A DNA stretch of 64,000 bases from Serinicoccus hydrothermalis (GTDB lineage: Bacteria > Actinomycetota > Actinomycetes > Actinomycetales > Dermatophilaceae), in contig NZ_CP014989.1 in NCBI RefSeq assembly GCF_001685415.1, positions 248,001-312,000 of the forward strand. Direction: 5' to 3'. The position numbers and the translations under genes are program-made. A model generated the notes under the pieces. The model worked only from the letters and a program-made list of their open reading frames with translations, did no database searches and had not been told where the DNA came from. How positions within the stretch are numbered: the stretch's first letter is position 1; each line of letters starts with the position of its first letter. Shown in pieces: positions 52,874 through 64,000 of this stretch.

Positions 52874-53994
52874 TTGGAGCCCTCCGCCTTGTCCAGCTCG
52901 TCCTGGACGGTGCCGAGCAGCTCGGACCAGGACTTCTCGAACTTGTCCACGCCCTCGTTCTCGAGCTGCTCGACGACCTCGGCGTAGGACACCCCGACGC
53001 GCTCCAGGTCGTCCAGCACCTGCTGGGCCTCCTCGTAGGTCCCGGTGACGGTGTCGCCCTGCAGCTCGGCGTGGTCGACCGTGGCCTCCAGGGTCTTGCC
53101 CGGCATGGTGTTGACGGTGTGCGGGGCGACGAGCCCGGTGACGTACATCGTGTCCTGGTAGTCGGGGTTCTTCACCCCGGTGGAGGCCCACAGCGGCCGC
53201 TGCAGGCGGGCGCCGTCGTCGGCGAGGTTCTGCCAGCGCGGGGTGCCGAAGACCTCCTCGAAGGCCTGGTAGGCGAGCCGGGCGTTGGCCAGGCCGGCCC
53301 GCCCGCGCAGGGCGAGGGCCTCGTCGGTGCCGATCTCCTCCAGCCGGGAGTCGATCTCGCCGTCGACCCGGGACACGAAGAAGCTGGCCACCGAGTGGAT
53401 GGCGGACAGGTCCCGGCCCTGCTCCCGGGCCTGCTCGAGCCCGGTGAGGTAGGCGTTCATCACCCCCCGGTAGCGGTCGAGGGAGAAGATGAGGGTGACG
53501 TTGACGCTGATGCCGCTGGCCAGGGTCTGGGTGATGGCCGGCAGACCCTCGACGGTGGCGGGGATCTTGATGAACAGGTTCGGCCGGTCGATGGTCTCCC
53601 AGAGCTGCTGGGCGATCTGCACGGTCCGCTCGGTGTCCTTGGCGGCACCGGGGTCCACCTCGATGGACACCCGGCCGTCGACCCCGTCGGTGCGGTCGTA
53701 GACGGGACGCAGGACGTCGCAGGCGTCCCGGACGTCGTCGGTCGTCAGCGCGAAGACCGCGTCGTCGACGTCCGCGCCGTCGGCGGCCAACTCGCGCACC
53801 TGCTCGGAGTAGGCGTCGCCCTCGGCGAGCGCCGAGGCGAAGATGGTCGGGTTGGTGGTCACCCCGAGGACGCCGCGGTCCACGTAGGACTGCAGCTCCC
53901 CGGAGGAGATCATCGGCCGGTTCAGGTCGTCCAGCCAGACCGAGACCCCGGCGTCGGCCAGGTCGTGGAGGGTGGTGCGGGCGGTGTTAGTCAT
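52870..53994 (-). CDS. tal: Transaldolase
   Basis: A 374-residue class I aldolase of the pentose phosphate pathway. Motifs: [17 protein letters not shown], the Schiff-base lysine in [42 protein letters not shown] and [20 protein letters not shown] 53994 lies behind GAGGAG. The gene is 46 bases downstream of tkt and couples to pgi. This longer subfamily is typical of actinobacteria. Confidence 0.96.
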   Translation of the reverse strand: MTNTARTTLHDLADAGVSVWLDDLNRPMISSGELQSYVDRGVLGVTTNPTIFASALAEGDAYSEQVRELAADGADVDDAVFALTTDDVRDACDVLRPVYDRTDGVDGRVSIEVDPGAAKDTERTVQIAQQLWETIDRPNLFIKIPATVEGLPAITQTLASGISVNVTLIFSLDRYRGVMNAYLTGLEQAREQGRDLSAIHSVASFFVSRVDGEIDSRLEEIGTDEALALRGRAGLANARLAYQAFEEVFGTPRWQNLADDGARLQRPLWASTGVKNPDYQDTMYVTGLVAPHTVNTMPGKTLEATVDHAELQGDTVTGTYEEAQQVLDDLERVGVSYAEVVEQLENEGVDKFEKSWSELLGTVQDELDKAEGSK

Positions 53995-54040
53995 CTCGCT
54001 CCTCAGGTGGTGGTGGGGGGAAGCCGTCGCGTGGTGCCGC

Positions 54041-56242
<2,202 letters not shown>

Positions 56243-56313
56243 TGATGGATCTCCTGACGATGCGTGAACTCGTGGCCGGGGCGCCCGCCTCGACGCCCCC
56301 GGGTACACCACCG

Positions 56314-56319
56314 ACCTTA
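56314..56319 (-). promoter_or_regulatory. Candidate -10 box of tkt
   Basis: TAAGGT on the minus strand (56319-56314), about 72 bases before the tkt start, giving a leader of about 65 bases. It lies in the 220-base divergent region shared with ctaB. No -35. Confidence 0.4.
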
Positions 56320-56391
56320 GTCCCTCCGCGTCACCTCGCGAGCGGGGGCGGCCAGCGGTCCCTCCCGGCGTCGGCGCTCCCCGACGAGCGG

Positions 56392-56397
56392 TAGGAT
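56392..56397 (+). promoter_or_regulatory. Candidate -10 box of ctaB
   Basis: TAGGAT predicts a transcript start near 56404, about 59 bases before the ctaB GTG. The leader ends in GAAGGA ahead of the start codon. No -35 consensus. Confidence 0.5.
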
Positions 56398-56462
56398 GGC
56401 GGGTGCGAAGGGGGCGCCACGAGCGCCCAGCGACCTGCACCCCGACCCGCACGAAGGACACC

Positions 56463-57431
56463 GTGACCACGCTCGATCCACGCCCCGCGCGAGGGGACCG
56501 CGGAGACGCCGGGGCCGGTCCCGGCCCGGCACGCAGGTGGCGGGACGTGCTGCGGGACTACGTCTCGCTGACCAAGCCGCGGATCATCGAGCTGCTCCTC
56601 GTCACGACCTTCCCCGTGATGTTCCTGGCCGAGCGGGGCATCCCCCCGGTCTGGCTCATCGTCGCCACGCTGGTCGGCGGCACGCTCGCGGCCGCCTCGG
56701 CCAACGTCCTCAACTGCTACCTGGACCGCGACATCGACGCGCAGATGCACCGCACCTCCACGCGTCCCCTGGTCACCGGCGCGATCGCGCCGTCGCACGC
56801 GCTGGTCTTCGGCGCCGTGCTCGGGGTGGCCGCGGTCCTGTGGCTCGGCCTCGTCGTCAACTGGCTGTCCTCCGCGCTGGCCCTCGGGGCGATCGCGCTC
56901 TACGTCGTCTTCTACACCCTCGTGCTCAAGCGTCGGACCAGCCAGAACATCGTCTGGGGCGGGGTCGCCGGGTGCATGCCCGTGCTCATCGGCTGGTCCG
57001 CCGTCACCGGCAGCCTGTCCTGGGCGGCGGTGGTCCTCTTCGGTGTGGTCTTCTTCTGGACCCCGCCGCACTACTGGCCGCTGTCCATGCGGTTCAAGGA
57101 GGACTACGCCGCTGCGGGCGTGCCGATGCTGCCCGTCGTGGCCGAGGACATCGCCGTCGGCCGCCAGGTCGTCGCCTACTCGTGGGTCACCGTGCTCACC
57201 TCCCTGGTGCTCGTCCCGGTGGCCCCCATGGGGTGGGTCTACACCGTCGTCGCCGTCGTGGCCGGTGCCGTCTTCGTGCTCGAGTCGCACCGCCTCCTCG
57301 CCCGCGCCCGGGCCGGGGTCACCGGGCCGGCGCTGGGCGCCATGCGGCTCTTCCACTTCTCGATCAGCTACCTCACCCTCCTCTTCCTCGGTGTGGCGGT
57401 CGACCCGCTGCTGCACCTGCCGCTGCGATGA
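56463..57431 (+). CDS. ctaB: Protoheme IX farnesyltransferase (heme O synthase)
   Basis: A 322-residue membrane prenyltransferase that adds farnesyl to protoheme for cytochrome oxidase. It has the UbiA-type [19 protein letters not shown], the Asp-rich [21 protein letters not shown], and [14 protein letters not shown], with about nine helices. GTG 56463 follows GAAGGA. The following gene, ctaA, overlaps by ATGA and makes heme A from this product. Confidence 0.95.
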   Translation: MTTLDPRPARGDRGDAGAGPGPARRWRDVLRDYVSLTKPRIIELLLVTTFPVMFLAERGIPPVWLIVATLVGGTLAAASANVLNCYLDRDIDAQMHRTSTRPLVTGAIAPSHALVFGAVLGVAAVLWLGLVVNWLSSALALGAIALYVVFYTLVLKRRTSQNIVWGGVAGCMPVLIGWSAVTGSLSWAAVVLFGVVFFWTPPHYWPLSMRFKEDYAAAGVPMLPVVAEDIAVGRQVVAYSWVTVLTSLVLVPVAPMGWVYTVVAVVAGAVFVLESHRLLARARAGVTGPALGAMRLFHFSISYLTLLFLGVAVDPLLHLPLR

Positions 57432-58435
57432 CGTCGGTCCGGCAGGGGACCGTGTCCTCGCTCGTCGACCGGCTGATGCCGCGCACCCCGGGCGCCTGGG
57501 TGCGGGCCATGGCCTGGGCCTCGCTCCTCGCCAACTCGCTGCTCGTCCTCACCGGGGGACTGGTGCGGCTCACCGGGAGCGGGCTCGGGTGCCCTACCTG
57601 GCCCCGCTGCACGGACGCGTCGTGGACCAACACGCCCGAGATGGGCGTCCACGGCTACATCGAGTTCGGCAACCGGCTGCTCACCTTCGTCCTCGTCGCC
57701 GTGGCGGTGCTCACCTTCCTCGCGGTCTGGCGCTCGCGCCGCACCCACCGCGGGCTCTTCGTCCTCGCGCTCGTCATGGCCCTGGGCATACCCGTCCAGG
57801 CGGTGCTCGGCGGCATCACCGTCATCACGGGGCTCAACCCGTGGGTCGTCGGGGTGCACTTCCTCGTGTCCGCCGCCCTCATCACGCTCGGCGGCGTCCT
57901 CGTCAACCGCGCGCGACGCGCCGGCCTGCCGCACGTCGCCCAGGCCGAGCGCGCCGGGCAGGTGCAGCAGGGGCGGCGCGGGATGCGCGTGCTCGGTGCG
58001 GTGCTCGGCGTCAGCGTCGCGCTCGCCGTCTACCTCGGCACCCTGGTCACCGGCACCGGACCCCACTCCGGAGACTCCGGCGAGGTGGCCCGGCACACCT
58101 TCGACGCCTACCTCGTCACCCGGGCGCACGCGACCCCCGTCTACGTGCTCGTGGCGACGCTGGGAGTGTCGCTCTTCCTCGCCGGGCGCCAGGGCTGGCC
58201 GTCCCCGGTCCGGCGGCTGCTGCTGACGCTCGCGCTGCTCGTGTGCGCCCAGGGCGCCGTCGGCTACTACCAGTTCTTCAGCGGGCTGCCCGTGGCCGCG
58301 GTTGCGCTGCACCTCATCGGGGCGGCGACGCTGTGCGCCGTCACCGCGATGACCGTGGAGAAGATGTATGCCGTGAGCGCCGCCCCCGTGCGGAGCGCGC
58401 AGGGGACCGACCGTGTGGGGGCCCGGGCCTCGTGA
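57428..58435 (+). CDS. ctaA: Heme A synthase (COX15/CtaA)
   Basis: A 335-residue membrane protein with eight helices in two four-helix repeats. The first loop carries the Cys pair [12 protein letters not shown], and [12 protein letters not shown] contributes a heme-ligand region; further His residues appear as [19 protein letters not shown] and [10 protein letters not shown]. It hydroxylates/oxidises heme O to heme A. Overlaps ctaB and the ABC ATPase gene by four bases each. Confidence 0.94.
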   Translation: MTSVRQGTVSSLVDRLMPRTPGAWVRAMAWASLLANSLLVLTGGLVRLTGSGLGCPTWPRCTDASWTNTPEMGVHGYIEFGNRLLTFVLVAVAVLTFLAVWRSRRTHRGLFVLALVMALGIPVQAVLGGITVITGLNPWVVGVHFLVSAALITLGGVLVNRARRAGLPHVAQAERAGQVQQGRRGMRVLGAVLGVSVALAVYLGTLVTGTGPHSGDSGEVARHTFDAYLVTRAHATPVYVLVATLGVSLFLAGRQGWPSPVRRLLLTLALLVCAQGAVGYYQFFSGLPVAAVALHLIGAATLCAVTAMTVEKMYAVSAAPVRSAQGTDRVGARAS

Positions 58436-59163
58436 CGGGTACGCCGGAGGCCGCGGTCGAGCTGCGGGAGGTGTCCCGACGCTTCGGGGCGACGCAGGCC
58501 CTGGCCGGGCTGTCGCTCACCGCGCGGACCGGTGAGGTCACCTGCGTGCTCGGCCCCAACGGGGCCGGCAAGACCACGGCCGTCGAGATCGCCGTCGGGC
58601 TGCAGCGCGCGGACTCCGGTGCGGTGCGGGTGCTGGGTGAGGACCCCTGGGGCGCGGACGCGGACCACCGGGCCCGCGTGGGGGTCATGCTGCAGGACGG
58701 CGGCCTGCCGCAGGCGGTGACCCCCGCGGCCCTGCTGCGGCACCTGGCCCGGCTCTGGGAGGACCCGGCGGACGTCGTCGCGCTGACCCGCACGCTCGGG
58801 TTGAGCGACGCCGCCCGCACCCCGGTCCGACGCCTGTCCGGCGGTCAGCGGCAGCGGGTGGCCCTGGCCGCCGCTCTCGTCGGACGCCCCGAGGTCGCCT
58901 TCCTTGACGAGCCCACGGCGGGCCTGGACCCGCACGCCCGCCGGGAGGTCCACCGTCTCGTGGCGGAGGTGGCCCGGGACGGCGCGGCCGTGGTCGTCAC
59001 CACGCACTCCTTCGACGAGGCGGAGCGGCTGGCGGGGCACGTGGTCGTCGTGGTGGCGGGCCGCGTCGCCGCGGAGGGCACCGTGCAGGAGGTCTGCAGC
59101 CGCACCGGCTCGTCCGGCCTGGAGGACGCCTACTTCGCGCTGACCGACGGGGCGCTGCGATGA
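58432..59163 (+). CDS. ABC transporter ATP-binding protein (ABC-2 type exporter)
   Basis: A 243-residue ATPase: Walker A LGPNGAGKTTAVEIAVGL, signature RRLSGGQRQRVALAAAL, Walker B VAFLDEPTAGLDPHARRE and H-loop VVTTHSFDEAERLA. GTG 58432 overlaps the ctaA stop and its stop overlaps the permease gene. The gene pair lies between ctaA and sufR in many actinobacteria; substrate unknown, with a role linked to heme or Fe-S supply only suggested by position. Confidence 0.93.
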   Translation: MTGTPEAAVELREVSRRFGATQALAGLSLTARTGEVTCVLGPNGAGKTTAVEIAVGLQRADSGAVRVLGEDPWGADADHRARVGVMLQDGGLPQAVTPAALLRHLARLWEDPADVVALTRTLGLSDAARTPVRRLSGGQRQRVALAAALVGRPEVAFLDEPTAGLDPHARREVHRLVAEVARDGAAVVVTTHSFDEAERLAGHVVVVVAGRVAAEGTVQEVCSRTGSSGLEDAYFALTDGALR

Positions 59164-59930
59164 CGGCCGGGACGGCCACGCGCCCGGCCGCACCGGCGCG
59201 GCGGGTGCTCGCGCAGGCCCGCTTCGAGGCCGCCGGGCTGCTGCGGCACGGGGAGCAACTCCTCGTCTCCGTCGTCCTGCCCGTGCTCGCCCTGGTCGGG
59301 CTCTCCCTCCTGCCCTCGCCCGACGTCGCGGTGGGGCCGTGGGCCGGGCAGGAGCGCATCGACGTGCTCACCCCCGGCGTCCTCGCCCTCACCGTGCTGT
59401 CGACCGCCTTCACCGGCCAGGCCATCCTGCTGGGCTTCGAGCGCCGGTGGGGCGTCCTGCGCCTGCTCGGCACCACCCCGCTGGGACGGGGCGGCCTGCT
59501 CCTGGCGAAGGCGCTGTCGGTCCTGGCGGTGCTGTGCCTGCAGCTGGGTGTCGTCGCGGTGGTCGGGCTGACCTTGGGGTGGCTTCCGGACCTCGCCGGC
59601 CTGGCCCCGGCCGTGGTGGCCGTGGTGCTCGGGGTGCTGGCGCTCGTGACGCTCGCCGCCTGCCTCGGCGGCGCCCTGCGGGCCGAGGCGGTGCTGGCGC
59701 TGGCCAACCTCGTCTGGGTGCTGCTCGCGGGCTTCGGCGGGATCGTGCTGCCGGCGGCCGCCCTCCCGGGCCAGGCCGTCGTCTCGCTGCTCCCGACGGC
59801 CGCGCTCGGGGATGCCCTACGGGCGGCCCTGGTCATGGGAGAGTGGGACCTGCGGGCGATGCTGCTCCTCGCGGTCTGGGCGGTCCTCGGCGGGCTGCTC
59901 GCGCGGCGCCTGCTGCGCTGGTCGGACTGA
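59160..59930 (+). CDS. ABC-2 type transporter permease
   Basis: A 256-residue membrane protein with about six hydrophobic segments: LLVSVVLPVLALVGLSLLP, LTVLSTAFTGQAILLGFERR, ALSVLAVLCLQLGVVAVVGL and others toward the C-terminus. The arrangement matches ABC-2 permeases partnered with the preceding ATPase. ATG 59160 overlaps by four bases. It is the last gene before the sufR promoter. Confidence 0.88.
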   Translation: MTAGTATRPAAPARRVLAQARFEAAGLLRHGEQLLVSVVLPVLALVGLSLLPSPDVAVGPWAGQERIDVLTPGVLALTVLSTAFTGQAILLGFERRWGVLRLLGTTPLGRGGLLLAKALSVLAVLCLQLGVVAVVGLTLGWLPDLAGLAPAVVAVVLGVLALVTLAACLGGALRAEAVLALANLVWVLLAGFGGIVLPAAALPGQAVVSLLPTAALGDALRAALVMGEWDLRAMLLLAVWAVLGGLLARRLLRWSD

Positions 59931-59983
59931 CCGCCGCGCGGCCCCGCGGACGGTCTCCCGGGACCGCTGCGGTGAGGGTCGCC

Positions 59984-60012
59984 TTGCTTGGCAGCGCCTT
60001 CCGCAATAGGTC
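59984..60012 (+). promoter_or_regulatory. sufR promoter (-35 TTGCTT, 17-base spacer, -10 TAGGTC), leaderless
   Basis: TTGCTT (59984-59989) and TAGGTC (60007-60012) are 17 bases apart; the predicted start at about 60019-60021 coincides with the sufR ATG at 60021. The -10 differs from TAnnnT at its last base, so support is moderate. Confidence 0.55.
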
Positions 60013-60027
60013 ACACTGACATGGTGA
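60011..60027 (+). promoter_or_regulatory. Candidate SufR operator over the sufR start
   Basis: A 17-base dyad of the form TCACnnTGnCAnnGTGA runs from the end of the -10 box across the transcript start and the ATG. A bound repressor there would block initiation, consistent with autorepression by an Fe-S-sensing ArsR-like protein. Palindromy is seen; function is inference. Confidence 0.45.
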
Positions 60028-60833
60028 ATATGGCGCAGGACCCCGCGATGGCGGAGGTGCACGACGAGTCCCGCACCCGGGACCGCGTGCGTCGCGCCGT
60101 GGGGGAGCAGGCGCCGGTGACGGCCAGCGTCCTGGCCAAGGACCTGGGCCTGACCCCGGCAGCCGTCCGACGCCACCTCGACGCGCTCGAGGACGCCGGC
60201 CTCATCGCCGAGCACGACGGACCCCTGCCGGGTCCGCGCGGCCGGGGCCGCCCCGCCCGTGCCTACGTGCTGACCACGCTGGGCCAGGAGCAGTTCCGGA
60301 CCCGCTACGACGGCGTCGCCAACGCCGCCCTGCACTACCTCGCCGAGCGGGCCGGCGCGCCCGCGGTGGAGAACTTCGCCGAGGCCCAGATCGCCGAGCT
60401 CGAGCAGCGCCTGCGCGCCACGGTCGAGCAGGAGCTCGCCGCCGGCGGTACCGACGACCTGCAGGCCCGCACCGCGGCGCTGGCCAAGGCGCTGTCCGCC
60501 GAGGGGTATGCCGCGTCCACCCGGCCGGTGGGCGAGGGCACCGGGCTCGCCGGGCTGCAGCTGTGCCAGGGTCACTGCCCGGTCCGGGAGGTCGCCGTCG
60601 AGTTCCCGCAGTTCTGCGAGGCCGAGACCAAGGCCATCGCGCGGATCCTGGACGTGCACGTCCAGCGCCTGGCCACCCTGGCCGGGGGCGAGCACGTCTG
60701 CACCACCTTCGTCCCGACCGGTGCGTTGGGGTCGGCCCCGCCGACCGCCGCCGAGCGCGCCAGCGCACCACCCTTCGTCCTGCGACGCGAGCCCCGGTCC
60801 GACACCGTGGCCGTCCGCGGCGGCGAGGCCTGA
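60021..60833 (+). CDS. sufR: SufR, Fe-S cluster-sensing transcriptional regulator of the suf operon
   Basis: A 270-residue DeoR/ArsR-type winged-helix protein. The N-terminal HTH is near APVTASVLAKDLGLTPAAVRRHLDAL, followed by GRGRPARAYVLTTLG. The C-terminal half has cluster ligands at about Cys182, Cys186 and Cys199 (LCQGHCPVREV and PQFCEAE), and a further Cys in HVCTTF. It is expected to bind a 4Fe-4S cluster and repress its own suf operon. ATG 60021 (MVNMAQDPAM) is the leaderless start; ATGs further in are less likely. Precedes sufB by 51 bases. Confidence 0.93.
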   Translation: MVNMAQDPAMAEVHDESRTRDRVRRAVGEQAPVTASVLAKDLGLTPAAVRRHLDALEDAGLIAEHDGPLPGPRGRGRPARAYVLTTLGQEQFRTRYDGVANAALHYLAERAGAPAVENFAEAQIAELEQRLRATVEQELAAGGTDDLQARTAALAKALSAEGYAASTRPVGEGTGLAGLQLCQGHCPVREVAVEFPQFCEAETKAIARILDVHVQRLATLAGGEHVCTTFVPTGALGSAPPTAAERASAPPFVLRREPRSDTVAVRGGEA

Positions 60834-60884
60834 CCACCGACCGACGAGCACGCATACCCACATCCGCCCACGAGAGGACGTGAC

Positions 60885-62306
60885 ATGAGCACCAACATCG
60901 AGGAGCTCAACCCAGGCCTGAAGGACCTGGGGAAGTACGAGTACGGCTGGGCAGACAGCGACGACGCCGGTGCTTCGGCGAAGCGCGGGCTCTCCGAGGA
61001 GGTCGTCCGCGACATCTCCGACAAGAAGCACGAGCCCGACTGGATGCTGGAGCAGCGGCTCAAGGCGCTGCGCCTGTTCGGCAAGAAGCCGATGCCGCAC
61101 TGGGGTGCGGACCTGTCGGAGATCGACTTCGACAACATCAAGTACTTCGTGAAGTCCACCGAGAAGCAGGCCGCCAGCTGGGAGGATCTGCCCGAGGACA
61201 TCCGCAACACCTACGACCGGCTCGGCATCCCCGAGGCCGAGAAGCAGCGTCTCGTCGCCGGCGTCGCCGCGCAGTACGAGTCCGAGGTCGTCTACCACCA
61301 GATCCGCGAGGACCTGGAGGAGAAGGGCGTCCTCTTCCTCGACACCGACACCGCGCTGCGCGAGCACGGCGACCTGTTCCGCGAGTACTTCGGCTCGGTC
61401 ATCCCGGCCGGTGACAACAAGTTCTCCGCGCTCAACACCGCGGTCTGGTCCGGCGGGTCGTTCATCTACGTCCCCAAGGGTGTCCACGTCGACATCCCGC
61501 TGCAGGCCTACTTCCGGATCAACACCGAGAACATGGGCCAGTTCGAGCGCACGCTGATCATCGCCGACGAGGGATCCTCGGTCCACTACGTCGAGGGCTG
61601 CACCGCGCCGATCTACAAGACCGACAGCCTGCACAGCGCGGTCGTCGAGATCGTGGTGAAGAAGAACGCCAAGGTGCGCTACACCACGATCCAGAACTGG
61701 TCCAACAACGTCTACAACCTGGTCACCAAGCGCGCGACCTGCGCCGAGGGCGCGACCATGGAGTGGATCGACGGCAACATCGGCTCCAAGGTGACGATGA
61801 AGTACCCCGCCGTCTTCCTGCTCGGCGAGCACGCCAAGGGCGAGACCCTCTCCGTCGCCTTCGCCGGCGAGGGCCAGCACCAGGACGCGGGCTCCAAGAT
61901 GGTGCACGCCGCGCCGCACACCTCCTCGACCATCGTGTCGAAGTCGGTGGCCCGCGGTGGCGGACGCTCGTCCTACCGCGGCCTGGTCCAGATCAACGAG
62001 GGCTCGCACCACAGCAAGTCCTCCGTCGTCTGCGACGCGCTCCTCGTCGACCAGATCTCCCGGTCCGACACCTACCCCTACGTCGACGTCCGCGAGGACG
62101 ACGTCCAGATGGGCCACGAGGCGACCGTCTCCAAGGTGTCCGAGGACCAGATGTTCTACCTCATGTCCCGAGGCATGTCCGAGACCGAGGCCATGGCCAT
62201 GATCGTGCGCGGCTTCGTCGAGCCGATCGCGCGCGAGCTGCCCATGGAGTACGCCCTCGAGCTCAACCGCCTCATCGAGCTGCAGATGGAAGGAGCCGTC
62301 GGCTGA
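60885..62306 (+). CDS. sufB: Fe-S cluster assembly scaffold protein SufB
   Basis: A 473-residue scaffold subunit of SufBC2D. It contains the SufB family core [51 protein letters not shown] and the C-terminal [19 protein letters not shown]. The Cys in EGCTAP is the likely cluster/sulfur site. ATG 60885 follows GAGAGGA. Adjacent sufD overlaps the stop by one base (TGATG). Confidence 0.97.
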   Translation: MSTNIEELNPGLKDLGKYEYGWADSDDAGASAKRGLSEEVVRDISDKKHEPDWMLEQRLKALRLFGKKPMPHWGADLSEIDFDNIKYFVKSTEKQAASWEDLPEDIRNTYDRLGIPEAEKQRLVAGVAAQYESEVVYHQIREDLEEKGVLFLDTDTALREHGDLFREYFGSVIPAGDNKFSALNTAVWSGGSFIYVPKGVHVDIPLQAYFRINTENMGQFERTLIIADEGSSVHYVEGCTAPIYKTDSLHSAVVEIVVKKNAKVRYTTIQNWSNNVYNLVTKRATCAEGATMEWIDGNIGSKVTMKYPAVFLLGEHAKGETLSVAFAGEGQHQDAGSKMVHAAPHTSSTIVSKSVARGGGRSSYRGLVQINEGSHHSKSSVVCDALLVDQISRSDTYPYVDVREDDVQMGHEATVSKVSEDQMFYLMSRGMSETEAMAMIVRGFVEPIARELPMEYALELNRLIELQMEGAVG

Positions 62307-63529
62307 TGTCTCTTCTTGTCGACGACAAGACTCATCAGGACCCCCAGGGCCAGATCGGCGGGGACCACCGCATACCGGACCAGTCCCGTGCCGCGCGCAC
62401 CCGGTCCTTCGACGTGGACGCCTTCGGCATCCCCACCGGGCGCGAGGAGGAGTGGCGCTTCACCCCGGTCGACCGGCTGGGCGGTGTCTTCAGCGACGCC
62501 GCCACCGACGACCGTGACGGCGACCCCGCCGCGGACTTCGCGGTCCGGGCGCCGGAGGGCGTGAGCACCTCCACCCTGGCCCCGGGCCAGGCCCCGCGCG
62601 GCACCGTGCTGGTCCCCGAGGACCGCGGCGCGGCCGTGGCCTCCGCCAACACCGCCGAGGCGCTGCACGTCAAGATCGCCGCAGAGGCCGAGCTGAGCGA
62701 GCCCGCCCGGGTAGACATCGCCGGGAAGGGCGCCGGGCGCCGCAGCAACGCGCACGTCGTCCTCGAGGCCGGCGCGCACAGCAAGGCGCTGGTCATCCTC
62801 GACCACACCGGCGCGGCGGACCACACCGGCAACCTCGAGGTCCTCGTCGGCGACGGCGCGAACCTCACGGTGGTCTCGCTGCAGCGCTGGGACGACGAGG
62901 CGCTGCACCTCGCCCAGCACGAGGCGCTCGTGGGCCGCGACGCGACCTACAAGCACATCGCGGTCTCCATCGGCGGCGGCATCGTGCGGATGAACTCCAA
63001 CGTCCGGTATGCCGGGCCCGGCGGCGACGCGACGCTGCTCGGCGTCTACTTCTCCGACGCCGGCCAGCACCTCGAGCACCGCTCCTTCGTCGACCACAAC
63101 GCGCCCCGGTGCACCTCGCAGGTGACCTACAAGGGCGCGCTGCAGGGCGAGACGGCGCGGACCGTCTGGGTGGGCGACGTGCTCATCCGGGCCGAGGCCG
63201 AGGGCATCGACACCTACGAGCTCAACCGCAACCTCGTGCTCACCGACGGTGCGCGCGCGGACTCGGTCCCCAACCTGGAGATCGAGACCGGCGACATCGA
63301 GGGTGCGGGGCACGCCAGCTCCACCGGCCGGTTCGACGACGAGCAGCTGTTCTACCTCATGTCCCGCGGCATCACCGAGGACCAGGCCCGTCGTCTCGTC
63401 GTGCGTGGCTTCTTCGCGGACATCATCGCCAAGATCGGTGTCCCGGAGGTCGTGGACACCCTCATGGAGGCGATCGAGGAGGAGCTCTCCCTGACCATGG
63501 GCGCCCAGCCCGCGCGGGACGACGCATGA
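62306..63529 (+). CDS. sufD: Fe-S cluster assembly protein SufD
   Basis: A 407-residue SufB paralog. Family marks: the N-terminal GIPTGREEEWRFTPVDRLGG, then VVLEAGAHSKALVILDH, GEGANLTVVSLQRW-like sequence and LFYLMSRGITEDQARRLVVRGFF near the C-terminus. It forms the SufBCD complex with SufC ATPase. ATG 62306 shares a base with the sufB stop, and its own stop overlaps the Rieske gene. Confidence 0.96.
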   Translation: MSLLVDDKTHQDPQGQIGGDHRIPDQSRAARTRSFDVDAFGIPTGREEEWRFTPVDRLGGVFSDAATDDRDGDPAADFAVRAPEGVSTSTLAPGQAPRGTVLVPEDRGAAVASANTAEALHVKIAAEAELSEPARVDIAGKGAGRRSNAHVVLEAGAHSKALVILDHTGAADHTGNLEVLVGDGANLTVVSLQRWDDEALHLAQHEALVGRDATYKHIAVSIGGGIVRMNSNVRYAGPGGDATLLGVYFSDAGQHLEHRSFVDHNAPRCTSQVTYKGALQGETARTVWVGDVLIRAEAEGIDTYELNRNLVLTDGARADSVPNLEIETGDIEGAGHASSTGRFDDEQLFYLMSRGITEDQARRLVVRGFFADIIAKIGVPEVVDTLMEAIEEELSLTMGAQPARDDA

Positions 63530-63852
63530 TGACCACCGTCCGCGTGTGCTCCGTCGACCAGCTGCCGGCCTCGGCCGGTGCGGTCGTCGCGGACATCGAG
63601 GGCCGTCGGGTCGCCATAGCGCGCGACAGCGAGGGAGCCCTCCATGCTTTCGACGACACCTGCAGCCACGCCAACGTCAGCCTCGCCGAGGGCGAGGTCG
63701 AGGGCCGCCTCATCGAGTGCTGGCTGCACGGCTCGCAGTTCGACATGACCACGGGCGAGCCGGTCCAGCTGCCGGCGACCGTCCCGATCGCCGTGCACCA
63801 GCTCGAGGTCGACGACGAGGGCGGCGTCCACGTCACCCTCGCCGGCAGCTGA
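63526..63852 (+). CDS. Rieske-type [2Fe-2S] ferredoxin in the suf operon
   Basis: A 108-residue soluble ferredoxin. Cluster ligands: Cys and His in DTCSHANVSL, and Cys and His in IECWLHGSQFD. It matches non-heme Rieske ferredoxins commonly placed between sufD and sufC in actinobacteria, where they may donate electrons in cluster assembly or act in other oxygenase chains. ATG 63526 overlaps the sufD stop (ATGA); a second ATG at 63529 is equally possible. sufC follows after 41 bases with AAGGAGA. Confidence 0.93.
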   Translation: MMTTVRVCSVDQLPASAGAVVADIEGRRVAIARDSEGALHAFDDTCSHANVSLAEGEVEGRLIECWLHGSQFDMTTGEPVQLPATVPIAVHQLEVDDEGGVHVTLAGS

Positions 63853-63893
63853 CCGGCACACCCCCTTCCCCCATCCTTTCGACAAGGAGAACG

Positions 63894-64000
63894 ATGACCA
63901 CCCTGGAGATCAAGAACCTGCAGGTCAGCGTCGAGACCGAGGACTCCGCCAAGGAGATCCTGCGCGGTGTCGACCTGACCATCAACTCCGGCGAGACGCA
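63894..64000 (+). CDS. sufC: Fe-S cluster assembly ATPase SufC, N-terminal part only
   Basis: Only the first 35 codons are in the window, from ATG 63894 behind AAGGAGA. They read MTTLEIKNLQVSVETEDSAK and continue into ILRGVDLTINSGET, the strand-loop lead-in to an ABC ATPase P-loop. With sufB, sufD and the ferredoxin upstream, this is the SufC ATPase of the complex. Confidence 0.92.
   Translation, partial: MTTLEIKNLQVSVETEDSAKEILRGVDLTINSGET

Overview
The window is core chromosome of a very GC-rich actinobacterium. ANTAR regulator, WhiA, RbpA, OpcA, the SufR-BD-Rieske-C set, a HGxxPAAW protein and mostly GTG/ATG starts with 4-base stop/start overlaps all point to Actinomycetota. Gene order (trp-pyk-pdtaR-polA, uvrB-terC, gltBD, uvrA-uvrC-rapZ-yvcK-whiA-gap-pgk-tpi-secG-rbpA, opcA-zwf-pgi-tal-tkt, ctaB-ctaA-sufRBDC) fits Micrococcales, possibly the Intrasporangiaceae/Ornithinimicrobiaceae group; the family is inference. 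Nearly every base is coding: no gap exceeds about 220 bases. I see no prophage, insertion sequence, CRISPR array or defence island.

Layout. 1-4.4 kb: a metal-binding maleylpyruvate-isomerase-like protein (minus, cut by the window edge) divergent from a heterodimeric ABC exporter. 4.4-10.9 kb: tryptophan genes (Trp-operon membrane protein, HGxxPAAW protein, trpC, trpB, trpA) running into a MauE-like membrane protein, a DsbA-like protein, pyruvate kinase and tRNA-Leu(CAA). 10.9-14.8 kb: ANTAR response regulator, hotdog thioesterase (minus), polA. 14.9-20.4 kb: branched-chain amino-acid-type ABC transporter livHMGF (plus), convergent with its lipoprotein binding protein livK (minus). 20.5-27.2 kb: methyltransferase (minus), rpsA, BCCT transporter, uvrB. 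27.2-36 kb: terC (plus), then EamA exporter, MBL-fold hydrolase, gltD and gltB on minus. 36.2-48.5 kb: uvrA, a Rieske lipoprotein, uvrC, rapZ, yvcK, whiA, the glycolytic gap-pgk-tpiA set, secG and rbpA. 48.6-56.2 kb (minus): tkt-tal-pgi-zwf-opcA, the pentose-phosphate cluster. 56.4-64 kb: ctaB, ctaA, an ABC exporter pair, sufR, sufB, sufD, a Rieske-type ferredoxin and the start of sufC.

Functionally the window covers central carbon flow (EMP lower half, PPP, pyruvate kinase), nitrogen assimilation (GOGAT), Trp synthesis, nucleotide excision repair (UvrA/B/C plus Pol I), Fe-S cluster assembly and heme A synthesis.

The most useful non-gene observations are: (i) the 7-mer GTATGCC/GGCATAC, which accounts for about half of all TAT/ATA trinucleotides in the window; (ii) a recurring TAnnnT -10 box placed 6-8 bases before a start codon, marking leaderless transcripts (trpC, pyk, pdtaR, polA, uvrB, an MBL gene, uvrA, sufR); (iii) a dyad over the sufR start that could be its own operator; (iv) a LivH permease fused to an exported carboxypeptidase-regulatory-like domain; and (v) two tandem perfect GC hairpins between the converging liv genes. 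No wholly new multi-gene system stands out; the oddities are local and regulatory.
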